DNA from: Galaxea fascicularis
Lineage: Eukaryota; Cnidaria; Anthozoa; Scleractinia; Euphylliidae
Reading direction: 5' to 3'
NCBI GenBank assembly: GCA_948470475.1
Contig: OX419346.1
Coordinates: 19,536,917 to 19,600,916, forward strand
DNA: 64,000 nt
Positions 1 to 13,200 of the stretch are shown one piece after another; position 1 is the first letter of the stretch, and each line of letters begins with the position of its first letter. The notes beneath the pieces were generated by a model. The model saw only the letters and a list, made by a program, of their open reading frames with translations, did not search any database and was not told the DNA's origin. A program made the translations under genes and the position numbers.

Positions 1-1003
1 TAAACTGAGCTACTTAATATGGCTACAGAAAGGGAGAAGACTGTACTACAGCCCGACGCGTCGAAGAGGTATGTACTTTTTGGATTTTTTTCCAGATTTA
101 AAGACATTTTTTGCATCTTACAGAGGACCGAAATAGTATGACAGTGCTCCTTTAAAATAATGCAGCGAGGGCTAAATCGGCCTGCTGTCATCTTTAAGTG
201 AGTTGTCAAGACCGTTACACAACAAAATTGGTGATAAATCACGTTAATTCCTCTTTTATCCGGACCACTATTTTAACAGATACCTCCATGATAATTTTCA
301 CCGCCAAAACTTGTTTTCTTCCCTCCCCTCAAGCGGTTGCCGAAACATAAATCATGATAGTCGACTCGATCTCTCACGTCATAAGTACCAAAGGGGTACA
401 ACGTTTCTACATCGTTCCCGATTTGCTTTGTTATGTACTATTTGTATGTTTTTGACATACATCTCACAGGTGTCGTGGTTACGGTGATAAACAACAGTAA
501 ACATATTTTTCTTTCAGTAACGTAAGACAGCAAAAGGCTGTTCCAGATAACTGCGAATAACTATCGCAATATGAAGTCTGCCGTGAAAAACGTTTTCAGC
601 CAGAAGTTTTCAAAAACGAAAGCTGTCTTCGAGATGGCCGGCACTAACAGGCACCATGAGCGTTCGGTGTAGTGATGAACTTTATTTTCTAGAGCATTAC
701 AACATGACAAATCGTTTGCGTTTCTCAGTGCATGAATGGATACGTTAATTGGTGCGTGTGGTTTTTGAATGACGACAAGGCTACTGGGTTCTGGCTTTTG
801 AATGACTTTTCTCGTAATATTTCAAGCTTTTAGGTCCGAAAACTAGGTTTCTGTTGCATTACATTGAACATGTTGCGAAAATGAAAATGCGCCTCAAAAA
901 TTTCCAATTTCTTTTGTTTTTGTACCAAGATCTAACTAACTTCCTCAGTAGGCAGGCAGGGAAAATAATAATTTCTGATTCAACTCTTACTTCACTGACT
1001 TAC
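1..1003. other. Probable intron 1 of paralogue 1; nothing else seen
   Basis: This stretch lies 3' of the exon 1 donor of paralogue 1, so it should be intron if that gene is intact. I looked on the minus strand for the exon 2 pattern (a Cys, then a Gly-Cys pair, then a YxLxV-like end before a donor) and found none. In the paralogues exon 2 lies about 1 to 3.5 kb from exon 1, so it may fall outside the window. Short plus-strand ORFs here look random. Confidence 0.4.
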
Positions 1004-1322
1004 CTAGTTGCTTTCGCACCTCCGTATTTTCTTGACATCTCCAAAGATTGTCTCGAAGTATTAGAGTAGCGTTAGTTTCTGGACATGAGCAAGAGTAGTG
1101 ATCACTCGTTCCATCTAATTGACAGTCGATGTCTGAGTGATTACAATAATCCCCGAACGCTCTTTCTCCTTGTCGGCAAGCAGATTGGGGTATGTAGAAC
1201 GAGTCCTTTACCTCCTTCCACTTGTTATGTTCTATTACCCTGTGGATTGTAATGTTCTGGAGATGCGTTGGATCGATAAGCAGTAATTGCAGTATCAAAA
1301 CCTTCAATTGCGATATCTTCAT
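1004..1322 (-). CDS. Paralogue 1 of the receptor array, exon 1 only (signal peptide and Cys-rich module)
   Basis: Coding exon with ATG at 1322 and donor CTAG|GTAAGT after 1004; it ends in phase 1 like every other exon 1 in the array. It encodes about 106 aa. The hydrophobic start (MKISQLKVLILQLLLIDPT) reads as a weak signal peptide. Next comes the family pattern: DSFYIPQSAC, further Cys residues, CSCPETNATL, a W-R-C and the exon-end motif VRKQLG. Six Cys are visible. This copy has CxC where most paralogues have CxCxC, plus an extra upstream Cys. The remaining exons must lie to the left of the window, so I cannot tell whether the gene is complete. The function is not known from this module alone; membership of the receptor family is inferred from exon 1 similarity. 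Confidence 0.72.
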
Positions 1323-2707
1323 GTCGGCTCAGCAAGAGACCTTTTTGCTTTCCAGTCTTTACTGAGTCGGTACCGTAACTGACAAAATCCCGTAGACTCT
1401 TGAAATGTACGCTTTCAATGTGTCCAGGTAAATCTTTTTCTCACCCTGAGATCAAGACAGAAAAACTCTAACGCAGCCGTCTTTATCTCTCAGGAATTTG
1501 AAACACCAACCAAGTTATTCTAATTTTCACGCTTGAAAACACAACTTTGTCCCTGGTGATGAATTATCGAATCCAAAATGTGTTCGAAACCAAAAAAATT
1601 CACTTCCTTAATGTAACCAATAGGCCATGGACACTATGGGGTAGGTAGTCTGTAAGGAGATAATAAAAGATGTCTTACGGATATTGCTCTTTTGTTTGGC
1701 AATTCAAGGACAAAATCACGATCAAGGGCAACATTATGACGAAGACTGGCTTGCTTCTAGTCCACTTGTTTTGCCCCTAGTCCACTTTTGACGATGCCCG
1801 TAAAGGATTTAAACTGGGTTTCTTTTCAGGCTCAAGTAAACAGCATTTTGGTTGTCGGCTCAAGCCGGGGAGAGGTGTTCAATTTCGATGTGGTATAATT
1901 AGCAGAATGTGCTTCTTCAAATACCCTAGCCTTTAGAAGTGTATAAATTTTCCGCTTTGGTCCACATGCAAGATATGATACCTTCGCTTACTATTCAACC
2001 TGAATTAGCTCGGCGGTCTATTTTACTCGGCCCGCGTACCCGTAAAGACAGCCACTGATTAATGAATGACCTTAGAGTTCATAGCGACAACTTAAAACTG
2101 AAGGCCTTTAAGTTGTGTTTTGATTGTTCGCTTTAATCTTGCTGCCTTCTCTCCTTCTGTGACTCAATATACCAATTCATACTCTCCTTTCTTTTCTCGA
2201 TAAGCTGCTTCTTGTTTTGGCTGTGATAATGTTCTTAAGCGTCACCACATTTTTGTCCAGTTTCATGATTGTTGTAAAAAAAAGAATATTGCGAATAGAA
2301 AATAGATGTCGATCACTACCTTAGCTAAAGCGGTTTAAGAGCGCAAACTTTTTTTGAATGTACAGATGGTTTGGGCCCGGTACCTTTATTACACGGCGCA
2401 GTTAAGTACAAATATCGTCGTCACTGAAGTCCTGTCAAACGCCAATTTATTTTTACTTTCAATTGATTACGTCAAAGTTTCGGAAATCATCGATGACTCT
2501 GCCAAAAATATCGAAAAGGGGATAAAGTTCGTTCATTGTATCTTGGCCCAAGATACATTATGACCATATTTGGACAATGTACATGACAATGTGTTGAAAA
2601 ACAATGTCTTTTATATGACCATAAAAGAAACATTTTTATAACGAAAAAAAACGTGATCATCATTTAACGATATTTTAATTGCAGCGCAACTTGATAATTA
2701 GTAAATA

Positions 2708-2935
2708 GGGACCTTTAGATTTGGGTACGAGTACGAGATCTAGGACGAGTACGACTTTTCAAATCCTGTTCGCGTGCTTTAGATGATCATTAGTGACACC
2801 AATCTTATTTCTACAATCTCAGGGTCTACTGGTAAGTAACAAGGAAGAGTGAGGGTTCAGGGGAGGTGACTGGTTTGAAATTAAAAATTCGTACTCGTAC
2901 TCGATCTCGTACTCGTACTCAAATCTAAAGGTCCC
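2708..2935. repeat. MITE-like element with TA target duplication
   Basis: The left end, gggacctttagattt, reappears inverted at the right end, and the TIRs continue into a degenerate GTACGAG/CTCGTAC tandem. A TA dinucleotide flanks both ends (2706-2707 and 2936-2937), as expected for a Tc1/mariner-type non-autonomous element. There is no coding sequence inside. Confidence 0.75.
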
Positions 2936-4202
2936 TAATGTATTGAATCGATCATTTCACCTGACCTCCTAGCACAAAAGGAAAGGCTCTTTCTTCAATC
3001 CAGGTATAATTATCCCCTAAACAACATAAAAAGGGTCAAGATTTTAGCCAAAATGTGTAAATTACTTCAGCTCACTGACTGGATTTTCTTTCAAACTGTA
3101 CAGTGAAACTCGGTCAAGTTTTCCTATCTAGAATGAAATTTGACGTTGAGTATTTATTGTTCGTTTTAATTATAAGATTATCAGTTGAAGAATTACAAAT
3201 TCAAAACTAACAAACAAGCAACGTCAAATTCAATCATTTCCGGTAAGAACGTTTCCCATGGTGTTGACCATACTCAAGACAGACGTAACAACGTTTCTTT
3301 ACCCGATTCTTTCAATAGTAGAAACTATTTCGTTGAATATTTTCTCTTTTAGTTGAATTTAATCCTTATATTGTTCATTCAAACAGCAGCAAAAACTCAT
3401 TTACGTAGAGCATTCAAAGCTCCGTGTTGAAAGCTCACCATTCAATAACAGCTTCGTATGCCCGAGGGGGTACTCCTCGGACGTTTTGCTTAGGGTATGC
3501 TCTGCAGTTTAACAATCCTAACCCTATTTCAGACGAGTAATCCAGTAGCTCTTTCGGGCCAAGATACGCTGTTTTCCAGAGTTGTATTGAGATATGGTCC
3601 TTAAGTCCATGCCACCATGTTTTCAAACATGTATTCAGACCATGAGAAATCATCGCACACGTGTAACAAGCTAACGCCAATCTCTCTTTGTAATTTTTTT
3701 ACGCCCAATTCCTTTGAAAACCACGCTTAAATACAGACCAAATGGTTGAGAACCACGCTCTTCGGGGAGGTACATACCTGTATGATTTATACTTGGGAGT
3801 ACCAAACGGACCAATTAATTATATATCTTCCAATTATGTACTTGGGTAAATCATAGTTAATAAAAATAATTAGGGTATTCTTATACCTCATCAGTTTGCA
3901 AAAGTTTGTTCTATAACTTATTTTCAACTCTTGAAATCTATTTATAACAATACGTTAATCGGTCCTCTGGAGGCAATACTTTGAGACAACTAGGGTAATA
4001 TCTGAAACCAATATTATAACAGGGAATATAAAATATGCAAAAAGCTATGATATAGTTGTCCTGATCATTGGCTTAACATTCACCGTTAACACGCCCAGGC
4101 AGAGGTCTTCCTGAATTGAACATACCTAAGCTCTCACATTGACACTTAAGACTAGAAAAACGTGGCACACCGCTCGGCTGCATGATCAAATACACGTGTC
4201 CA

Positions 4203-4213
4203 TTTATTTTATT
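4203..4213 (-). terminator. Overlapping AATAAA polyadenylation signals of paralogue 2
   Basis: Two TTTATT words (AATAAA on the minus strand) lie about 55 nt beyond the stop codon at 4265. The spacing is reasonable for a short 3' UTR. Assignment is by position only. Confidence 0.4.
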
Positions 4214-4264
4214 TGAATCTGCTCCGGTCAAGAAAACCAATCGCTGTGTCATTTGTACTCTTCT

Positions 4265-7200
4265 TTAACATGGAGACTCGTCGTTTGATTTCTTTCCGCT
4301 GTTTGGATAAGTCCTCTTCATCGTGGAACCACCTGGCCATTGTGAACGGCTACTCTCTCCTGAGCCGCTAGGATTATAGCACTCGTTGACAATATCGTTT
4401 GCTGGTTCAATGTCTTGGCAATCAATACCCGGTCTCTTGAGGGTGTCAGAACACAATTCTTCCAACGTGAAATAAACTGGTTTCTCCTCTGGCTTATCTT
4501 TGCCTTCTGTACCCTTAAGATACTGTTCTCCCACAACAGCGTAGATTGGTTCATCCTGCCATCTGGGTTGAATTCTGGTTGCTCTGGAGTGATTAGATTT
4601 CAACCTTCTCAAATGGAAGTAAACTGGACCGTCATGATTTGTCACCGCTTTATATTTGGGAGGTCCGTTACTACAAACCTCCTCAAAGAAGTTGTACACC
4701 ACCGGTACTGGTTCATTTGCGCCTTCAGTATCACTCTTGTCTTTCTTACCTGAAAGGCGCCGTGGTAGCAGCAATCCTGGCCTAGCTGAAAGGGGAATTC
4801 CTGGTTGTTCCGTCTTATTGAGATAACGTTCCTCCAATTGGTCAAAAACTTGTCCAATTGTGAATTTAGAATTGTTGTTGTCGTTGTTGTTGTTATTGTT
4901 TTGTCTATCAGAACCAGACCGTTTTAAGGTGTAATAAACTAGCGCTTCTGTGCATATGGCTTTGTATTGATCTGGTCCTTCAGACCCTTTACGAACCGGC
5001 ACATTTTCGCATTCTGGATCATTCTTTGTTCTCTTAAACGTATCCGAAAAGCAATTCTCCAGCGTGAAGTACACTGACTTTTGCGACCCAGTTTCAGGCT
5101 CTTCTGATTCAGTTCCACCCACAACGTAAGGCCTCAACACCTCGAGCACCGGTTCAGTTCCGCCATCAGAATTGCCACTGTTTTCTCTAAAGTTAATCAA
5201 CTCAGACATATCCATGGAATTCCTCGCCAGTCGCTTTTTAGAAAAGTCTACTTCTGCGTATATGTGGTCCTCCTTTAACTGTGGCCCAGGTGTCAATAAT
5301 GCTGGATCTTCTGTAACTATACTATCCTCCAATTCTTTATCGCTAACTTCTGCCTGCTCAAGAACGTAATAAAACGGTTCGTCGTCATTTGCTGCTTCTG
5401 GATTTGCCCCCTCGGGAAATCGGATGACAGCATAAATTGGACCATTGTCTGGCTCATCCTCCCATAAAGGAATTCCGTAGTTTGGAACGTACATCGCTGT
5501 TAATGATGGAAATAACGAGAAAATCATTCAACTGGCACAGTAAACAAAACTGAACGACCACCTATCAACTTAATAATGGTTCTTTTTTCTTTTGACTGCC
5601 TTTTAAAATGTGTTACCGAAAGATAGTGGTAGTTTGGTCGATGGATTCACTTACATGATCTTCTAAGTGTGACGTCAGCTTCTTCTACTCCAAAAGTTGA
5701 GTTTCGCGGGCTCACCAGTACAGACACCTGTGAGAATTAGAGAAACGAAACTTTGAATTGAACGCAAGAAATCAAACACCAGCTCTGAAGAAACTAAGGA
5801 ACAAAAAAGTAAAAGATAACAAACACGGTAGTCTTTGTGTAGTGGTCGTAAAGTTAAGCAGGTCAAATAAATTTTGCTCTTGGTGGCAAATAGCCGCTCA
5901 GAAAATAATTAGGGCTGTTTTTTCGAAGATTCGCTCTTCCAGCAGCAGACATATGGTACTTGTTTAAGAAAAAAACAACTTTTATATACGCTACCTTTGT
6001 TTCTTCACTGAGACTTCTTTCTCGCGGCTGGACCCTGTGGAAAAGACACATTCTACTGAATTTCATTGAGATCAACAGTTGGCTGGTTAATTGGAACATG
6101 TTCAGTGCAACAGTTTTAACCATTTGTGGTCTTAAGAGGAAACTAAGAGAGTAACTTGTTGGAACTTACGAATTACAATATTTTCATCAGACAATTCAAT
6201 CAAATCAGCAGTCTCCCCTCCCCGCTGATCCCAATCCCTGAGATCACATCTCTACTAACTAGTGCACATATTCCAGGCGGCAGCAATATTTGCTTCGTGT
6301 TTTATTTCTTTGTTTTACGGCAGAGAGTTTGTAAATTACACATCTATGACGTACAAAAAGCCAACTCAATTTGACATATTCTTTTGTTTTCTGTTTCCAG
6401 AAAGTGACCATCCAACATAATTACATATGATCTTTAGAAAATCATTGCTTACAAAAGTTCAGTTTTTAATAGCGCTAACCCGGAGTGCCGACAGATAATA
6501 ACAGTTTACATACAAAAAAGATGGCTATAATTAGATCTGTATAGGTAAACAGGAATTGTTACAGTGATCTGTTGCATAATGTTATACAATGTTTCAACAG
6601 TAGTATGATAAGATTCGATGTGAAATATGCCAATGCTTTCAATCCTTCCCCCAAGCCTGATTTTAGCTAAAAAAAAAAAAGGTAATATCTTTTTTGTAAT
6701 TAGTTAGACAATTCAGTTTTTGGTTCATTTTGTTGATTTTTCTCTTAAGCGACCGCCTCCCGAAGTGACCACAGCTGTGTAGTGCACCAAAGTGACTGTA
6801 TAAAGTAACTGTATAATGTCCGCGATATATATATTAAACCTGAGCACTACTATTTAGGGCATGACCTAAAGTTCAACCTCGTAGTCGGCTGCCCTCCCTT
6901 TGAACGTTTGATGATGACTTTTGCCTCTACGCCAGCCCCCCTCTTCTCCCTAAATCTCTATACAACCTCTTTCTCGTGCTGAAGACAAACTGGCTACTGA
7001 AATCAATATAAAGGTAGATTTATACCTGTACTTATAACTTTTATCCATTCATTTTATTATTTTTTTTAATAATGCAAAACTTTATTTACAATTATTCTTC
7101 GAAAACAAATACAGAAAGGTTTCAGATAAAAATTCAATAAACGCTTTCAAATTCTGCACTTCATGTTAAAAAGTGTCCATGCATGATACTTTTTAAAAAA

Positions 7201-10200
7201 AAACGTTGTTAATAGATGCAAAATTACAAGTCTTAAAAAAAAATCATTATGATTAAGATGGAATGTGTCCCTTTGTTTCTTAGAGTTCGATTACTTAGAT
7301 TTTATTCTCGAGACACAAAACTAGAAAAGCGAAAGGCGAATGGCAAAACTAAAACCCTAGACAAGGCTGCTAAAAATTATTATTATTATGGTTGTTGTCA
7401 TTATTATTATTATTATTGTTATAATAATTATTAATAATAATCATTCGATTTATTGATCGATAACAAACGCTAATATTAAAATCCTATATACAATTAATTC
7501 GCTAAAAAACTATTTGGTCAAAACACTATTTACAATTTCTTTGGATCAAAAAGAAGAGCACTTAGATTTGGTCGGAAAGAAAAATTCAATTGATTAAAAA
7601 CGAGACGCAAAATTAAGTTATATCGGTTGCTCCTATTTTACAATAACAATGATAATCGTTTTTTTTTATTTAATTCGATTAAAAAAATTCATCTCAGTTA
7701 AAAAAAACATTCCAAATAATAATCTCGTATAAGAACTTTGTTAATAACAGTAACAAAAAATTTAATATATTATTATTATTATTATTGTTATTATTATTAT
7801 TATTATTATCAATAACAGGTTTCAACTTACTTTGAACAACGGCGTTGATACATAAAGGATCCAACGATAACAACAGTTATTATAATGAACACTGTAATCC
7901 CTGTCGAGACACCGATGTATAAACCATTGGTTTGTTCTTTGCGCCCGCTGCCAACGTTGGGAGGAATCTAAAGCAGAAACAAGAACATAACTTGTCACCC
8001 TAAGAAAGTCTTCTGAAAATGACACTCAACCGACCAAGTATTCTTCAAGCACCGATCAAGCTCTAGTGTGACGTCGTGCCAGCTCAAATCATTTACGATG
8101 TTACTTTCAGTTAGAACATAGTGCACACTCTTAGTTACCAACCTTCTTATCTTTGAAGTCGAAAGTGACTGATTGACTCAGTGACTGACTGAGTGACTGA
8201 ATGACTAACTGACTCACTGACTTTATGAGGGGACGCAGCAGACTTTAACTGTAAGTATCGTTTTTCGCAGAGAATTTTTCTTGTGGTCAGTGAAGGCGTC
8301 ATAATCTGTAATACTCTGCGACATTCATCTGTCAACTGTCCTGTCTGTGGCGTCTGGGAAAAGTTTTCCTTTGAGTCTACTGTTGTAGTTTCGTGTTTCA
8401 GCTTAAGGCAATGTTTTTTTTTGTTTCACAAAGGACAAACGTTCTTTATTTTACCTCATGGTCAGACCAGAACTCCAGAACGCAACGTTATGGCACTGAG
8501 GAAGGCTTTACTTGCGAATGGAAGTCCATATGACGGAAAATCGGGTTGCTGGCGGTAATACTACGGCAAAATTCAGACAAAAGTACCCTTAAGGAGGATG
8601 GAACACTCAGTCAGTTGAAAAAGCTTGTCAATGCTATTGATTTTAGCCCTATTTCGAGCGAATGCGCTCGGGAAGCTAGTGACAGTGATCGTCCTCCAAC
8701 TGCGCGCCGTTTGGCTATGCCTTCTACACAAGTGCAAGATGCAACGAGATAACTTCTGCAAATCCCGTTCAGATGCAAAGGAGTAATCATTTCCTTCTCC
8801 GCGCTATATTACGGTTAGCTTGGCTGCCCTTCGCCGCTCCCGCTTTCTTTTTTTCCACTCTTTCAGCTGCTTTAACTTTTCTTCACTGCTCTTCATGTGC
8901 ACGAGAGTAAGTGACCCACACTCGCTTCGAAGTCTGCTTTTTGCGAATTACTTTCACTGGCGGAGTCCGCCATCTCGCTGTACGTCTAAAATAAATTCAC
9001 TCGGAGTCACTGTTTTTAACGCACGATCTAATTTCATAAGGTGTTTTTATTTATCACGAGTAAATCTATATGGCGTATTTGTTAAGAACATATCCCCAAA
9101 GCGTTTTCTGGTTCATTTCTAAAACAACGACAACTTCCATGACATTAAAACAGATTAAGACGCCTTGCCGGTCTCAGAGGAAAAGAAAACCAGTGGGCGT
9201 TAAGTTGAGGTATGTCAGGAATGCTGGTGTATTTCACTAGCATTCCCTTGCGGTACTTACAGCACACGTCTGCAGCGTCTGACTGACTGGCTGACTCAAT
9301 GTCTCAATGTCTCACTGACTCACTGACTCACTGACTCACTGACTGGCTGGCTGGCTGACTGACTGATTGACTGACTGGCTGACGGACGGACGGACGGACT
9401 GACTGACTCAATGTCTCACTGACTCACTGAGTCACTGACTAGCTGGCTGGCTGACTGACTGACAGACGGACGGACAGAAGGTCGGGCTGGCTGACGACAG
9501 ACTGACTGATTGACTTTAAACAATCAAGCCAGTCGTTTAACCTAACTTCCTTCGGAACACTCTCTTTCTAATTGCTTACATTAGGGTCGAATGTGGTTGG
9601 TTCAACACCACTTGCCTCTGTTGGTGGAGCCAAAACAGGGGTTTCTCGGCCTTCATTGATTGTCGGTGAGACTTCGACGACTTCTGGTGGAATCCTCGCT
9701 GTTGGTAGAATATTCAGTGTTGGCAAAATCTCCACTTTCATTCCCGCTCCCTCGGCTGTGACACTGGAGACCTTCGAGGAACTTATGGAGGCTTTAGGCG
9801 AGCTTCTGGAAGTTGTTAACAGTCTTAGCAAGGCTGTTGGTGTGGCATCTGAAGTCGGTAAATTGGCTGTGGTTGAAGTAGCGGATTCTTTCGATTTAAC
9901 ACTTGGGGAAGTTCGCAATGAGAAAGGTTTGTAGGAACTAACTAGGGCTGTCGATGAAATGTCAGACGTAACAATTCTTCGTGAAGATGAGACTTCTCGT
10001 GAAGAATAAGCAGCTACTTGTGAACTAACGGCAGCTGATGGTGAGATGGCGGAGGTTCTCAGTGAAGTGTGAAAATCTAAAGAAGATGCAGTAGGGGTTT
10101 CCGATGTTGCAACGGTTGATTCCAGGCCTGAAGAGGTAGATCCATGTGAGTACATTGTCGTCAGTGATTGCATTGAGGAAGACATTGTGTTTGTGGGCTT

Positions 10201-13200
10201 GTCTACAGGACCTGTAAGTAATTATATAAGACTTAAGAAACTCACTGCTAAGATATTTGAGTCTTCATGTACTTGTCGTTTCGGACTGGCCTGGTCAAAG
10301 GTTTTTTTTGTTACCAGCGAAGAAATTGACTATGGTTTGGCAAATTACACCAAGCTTAATTAATTTTTCACTTTTTCACTTTTTCACGAATTTTGCTCTT
10401 TTTGCCTCAAACTTTTGAAGCTTACGATGTTGCCTAATACGTTGTTGCCATTTTGAATCACTTTAGTCGGTGTTTGGCCAGTTTTAACCATGAGCAATTT
10501 GGTTGTCGTCGCTTTCACATTCTTTACGAGTAGACGTTACGAGGGGAAGGGGTAATATCACCCCCAGGGTCAGGAACCGGAAACTAAGACCCACGCGAAA
10601 TAAAGTTAAACTTACATGTTTCTTTTCCTTCGATCTTCAACAAGAGACAAATGTCTATAATGACCTGAATTACGCTGAGGCCACGACATTGCATGGCCAA
10701 GTTGATAATCTTTCCTTGAAGTAGATGGCTTCCTGGCTTACCAGCATTGACCTTTAAACAGAAAAAAATAGAATCTACTTAAATTAACCTGTTAATTTGG
10801 CAAAATTGAATAATTATTGCATCTTAACTTCCTTCAGATTTATGACAGATGACGGAGATCACTCTTTCCCTTCGTGATCATGAACCATTAATAAGATAGA
10901 ATAATTGAAAATTGTCGGCGACGAGCAGGTAATTTGGCTGTACGCACTCACGCTGGCGCCGCTAAAGGACATTGCCACTTAACAGAGTTTTTTTTTTCTT
11001 TTTTCTTTCTGGTAGTTTGTTATCGATACCATTAGTTGGTAACAGGAAACCGTGTTGTCCGGTCTTGTTAAAGTCAATGTGAATGTTTTGGGATAAAATT
11101 TTTCATCCGAAGGAACACGTAATGTGCATTATATAAACTTTCATTTATTTATTGCTTACCTCAAGAACGTAACGATCTACCGGTCTTATTCTTCTGATTG
11201 AAAACAGTTGCGATGCGGCGTTGTTATATTGGTGAGTGAACAGAACTTTGGAACCATTGCATCCAATGAACCATGAGGAACTGATATCTAGAGTGCATGT
11301 CCAGTATTCCCAAAGCCAGTACCTGATAGAAATTTCTGCTGCACTACCAATGGCCAAGGAAGGTATTCGGTTATCGGGGTTTTGTCCAGTAAAAGTAGTC
11401 CTCGCTTCACATCCTAAGGTGGTAAAAAGTAATGACGATGGTGCATGCTATGTTTAGTTTCACATTAAATCAGCTAGCATACATACTCTTTTGCTTGCCT
11501 ATATGTAATTCCTAAAATTGACGAATATGTTTTCGCGTGCTCTTTAAAAATCCTTAAGTTGAGTTAACCAACAAAGAGGCACACTAACACGAACATGGCG
11601 AGTAACCATTACCTTCAACAGGCGCATAACCTAGCGTCATGTACGATTGTTTCAGGTAATGCTTGAGATGTAATCTCAAAGCAATCAAGCGAATATCGCA
11701 AAAAGCAAACTCAGTGAAAGGTTCTTACGATTAATTTGGCAAAATTTATTGGTTGTTTTCTAATAAAACAATTATAATGGTTATAAGCAACTAGCTGGCG
11801 AACTGTCATCTTATATCCAACACTATCTCGCTCATAAGTTAAACATCAGTTGTTCAACAAGCTCGTGCACAGTAGAGGAATATGTCATATTTTTATGTAG
11901 TAGTATAATGGTTTGACACTGACTAGTTTGTGATGTTATGTTCAAGACGTTTCGGCCGGTGCTTAAGCCTTCATCAGTTGGAGAAAAAAAATAACGTTAG
12001 CACGCGTGATTCAAATAAAAAACAGCTCGTCGAGCGCACGCCTAGAACTATCTGCGTGCAGTTTCCTGAAAACGTAGCGCGAGACTTATGCGCATGCCAG
12101 AGACTTGTAGAACTCTGGGATGGAGATGTGGTCATTTCCAGAATGCGCGTCCTTGATTGAAAACCAGGCTTCCAAGAAAAGTCGCTCGTGATAATTAGCC
12201 TCATGTCCAACAACTTCGACATTTCCAAAATCCATTACATGGTTGTTTTCGTGGACATGGCAGGAGATCTTGGAGTCATGGTCGAACATAGAAACAGCCC
12301 TTTTGTGTTCTGTAATCCGGGTTTTAAGTGATCGTTCAGTCTGGCCGTAGTATACAAAACTGCAGTTGGCGCAACTGACTTTGTACACTGTGCCAGACTG
12401 TGTCCGGTCAACCTTTTCCTGGGCTTTCGGTCGCGGGAGCAAACTGTTCACAGTTTTCAAAGGTTTGAAGGCGACTTTGATTTGTTGCTGCCTTAAGATT
12501 CGACCAATCCTTTCCGAAATGCCCTGCACATAGGGTAACACCACGAAGCCATTGGACGGTAGATCGGTGGGTAGTTTCGACAGTGATCTTTCGCAGCTAT
12601 TGATGAAGGATGAGGGATAACTATTGTCTCGCAGTACAGCCTTTACTCGCTTGGCTTCTTCACGTTTCCCTTTTTGTGTTGATGGTATGTTCTGTGCTCT
12701 GCGTAGCAAGGTACTGACTACAGATCTCTTATGGCACAGGGGATGGTGAGAGTTGAAGTCGAGATAACGGTCTGTGTGGGTTGGCTTTCTGTAGACATTC
12801 ACATTCACTGCCATGTCCACGAAAACAACCACGTAATGGATTTTGGAAATGTCGAAGTTGTTGGACATGAGGCTAATTATCATGAGCGACTTTTCTTGGA
12901 AGCCTGGTTTTCAATCAAGGACGCGCATTCTGGAAATGACCACATCTCCATCCCAGAGTTCTACAAGTCTCTGGCATGCGCATAAGTCTCGCGCTACGTT
13001 TTCAGGAAACTGCACGCAGATAGTTCTAGGCGCGCGCTCGACGAGCTGTTTTTTATTTGAATCACGCGTGCTAACGTAATTTTTTTCTCCAACTGATGAA
13101 GGCTTAAGCACCAGCCGAAACGTCTTGAACATAACATCAAAAACTAGTCAGTGTCAAACCATTATACTACTATGTTAGCTCCTGACTGCCACTACTCTAT

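Larger units (their letters stand above)
1323..4264. other. Spacer between paralogues 1 and 2
   Basis: Holds a MITE-like element (2708-2935). An 81-codon minus ORF at 3435-3680 has no recognisable similarity and no splice context. AATAAA signals for paralogue 2 lie at its right end (4203-4213, minus). I see no other gene. Confidence 0.5.
11898..13173 (-). mobile_element. 5'-truncated Penelope-like retroelement with inverted 3'-end copy
   Basis: Lies in intron 1 of paralogue 2. The middle and left part read on the minus strand. The right arm (about 12809-13173) is an inverted near-copy of the left arm (about 11898-12263), outward to a shared tagtagtataatgg end. This inverted arrangement is known for Penelope-like elements. 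The arms carry hammerhead-like cores (see separate entries). The 5' reverse transcriptase region is missing, so it cannot move on its own. Confidence 0.85.

Noticed and set aside
3435..3680. 81-codon minus ORF with several Cys
   Set aside because: No match to the family Cys pattern, no signal peptide, no donor in the right place.
4318..4753. ORFs overlapping the tail exon of paralogue 2 on both strands
   Set aside because: Shadows of the 410-codon frame, which has the conserved Tyr motifs.
8283..8752. Overlapping plus ORFs of 91 and 68 codons
   Set aside because: Within intron 4 of paralogue 2, antisense, no recognised domain. Could be a transposon scrap but unsupported.
12809..12883. N-terminal extension of the GIY-YIG ORF on the minus strand
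   Set aside because: This part is the antisense of the inverted right arm, joined by chance in frame to the real fragment.
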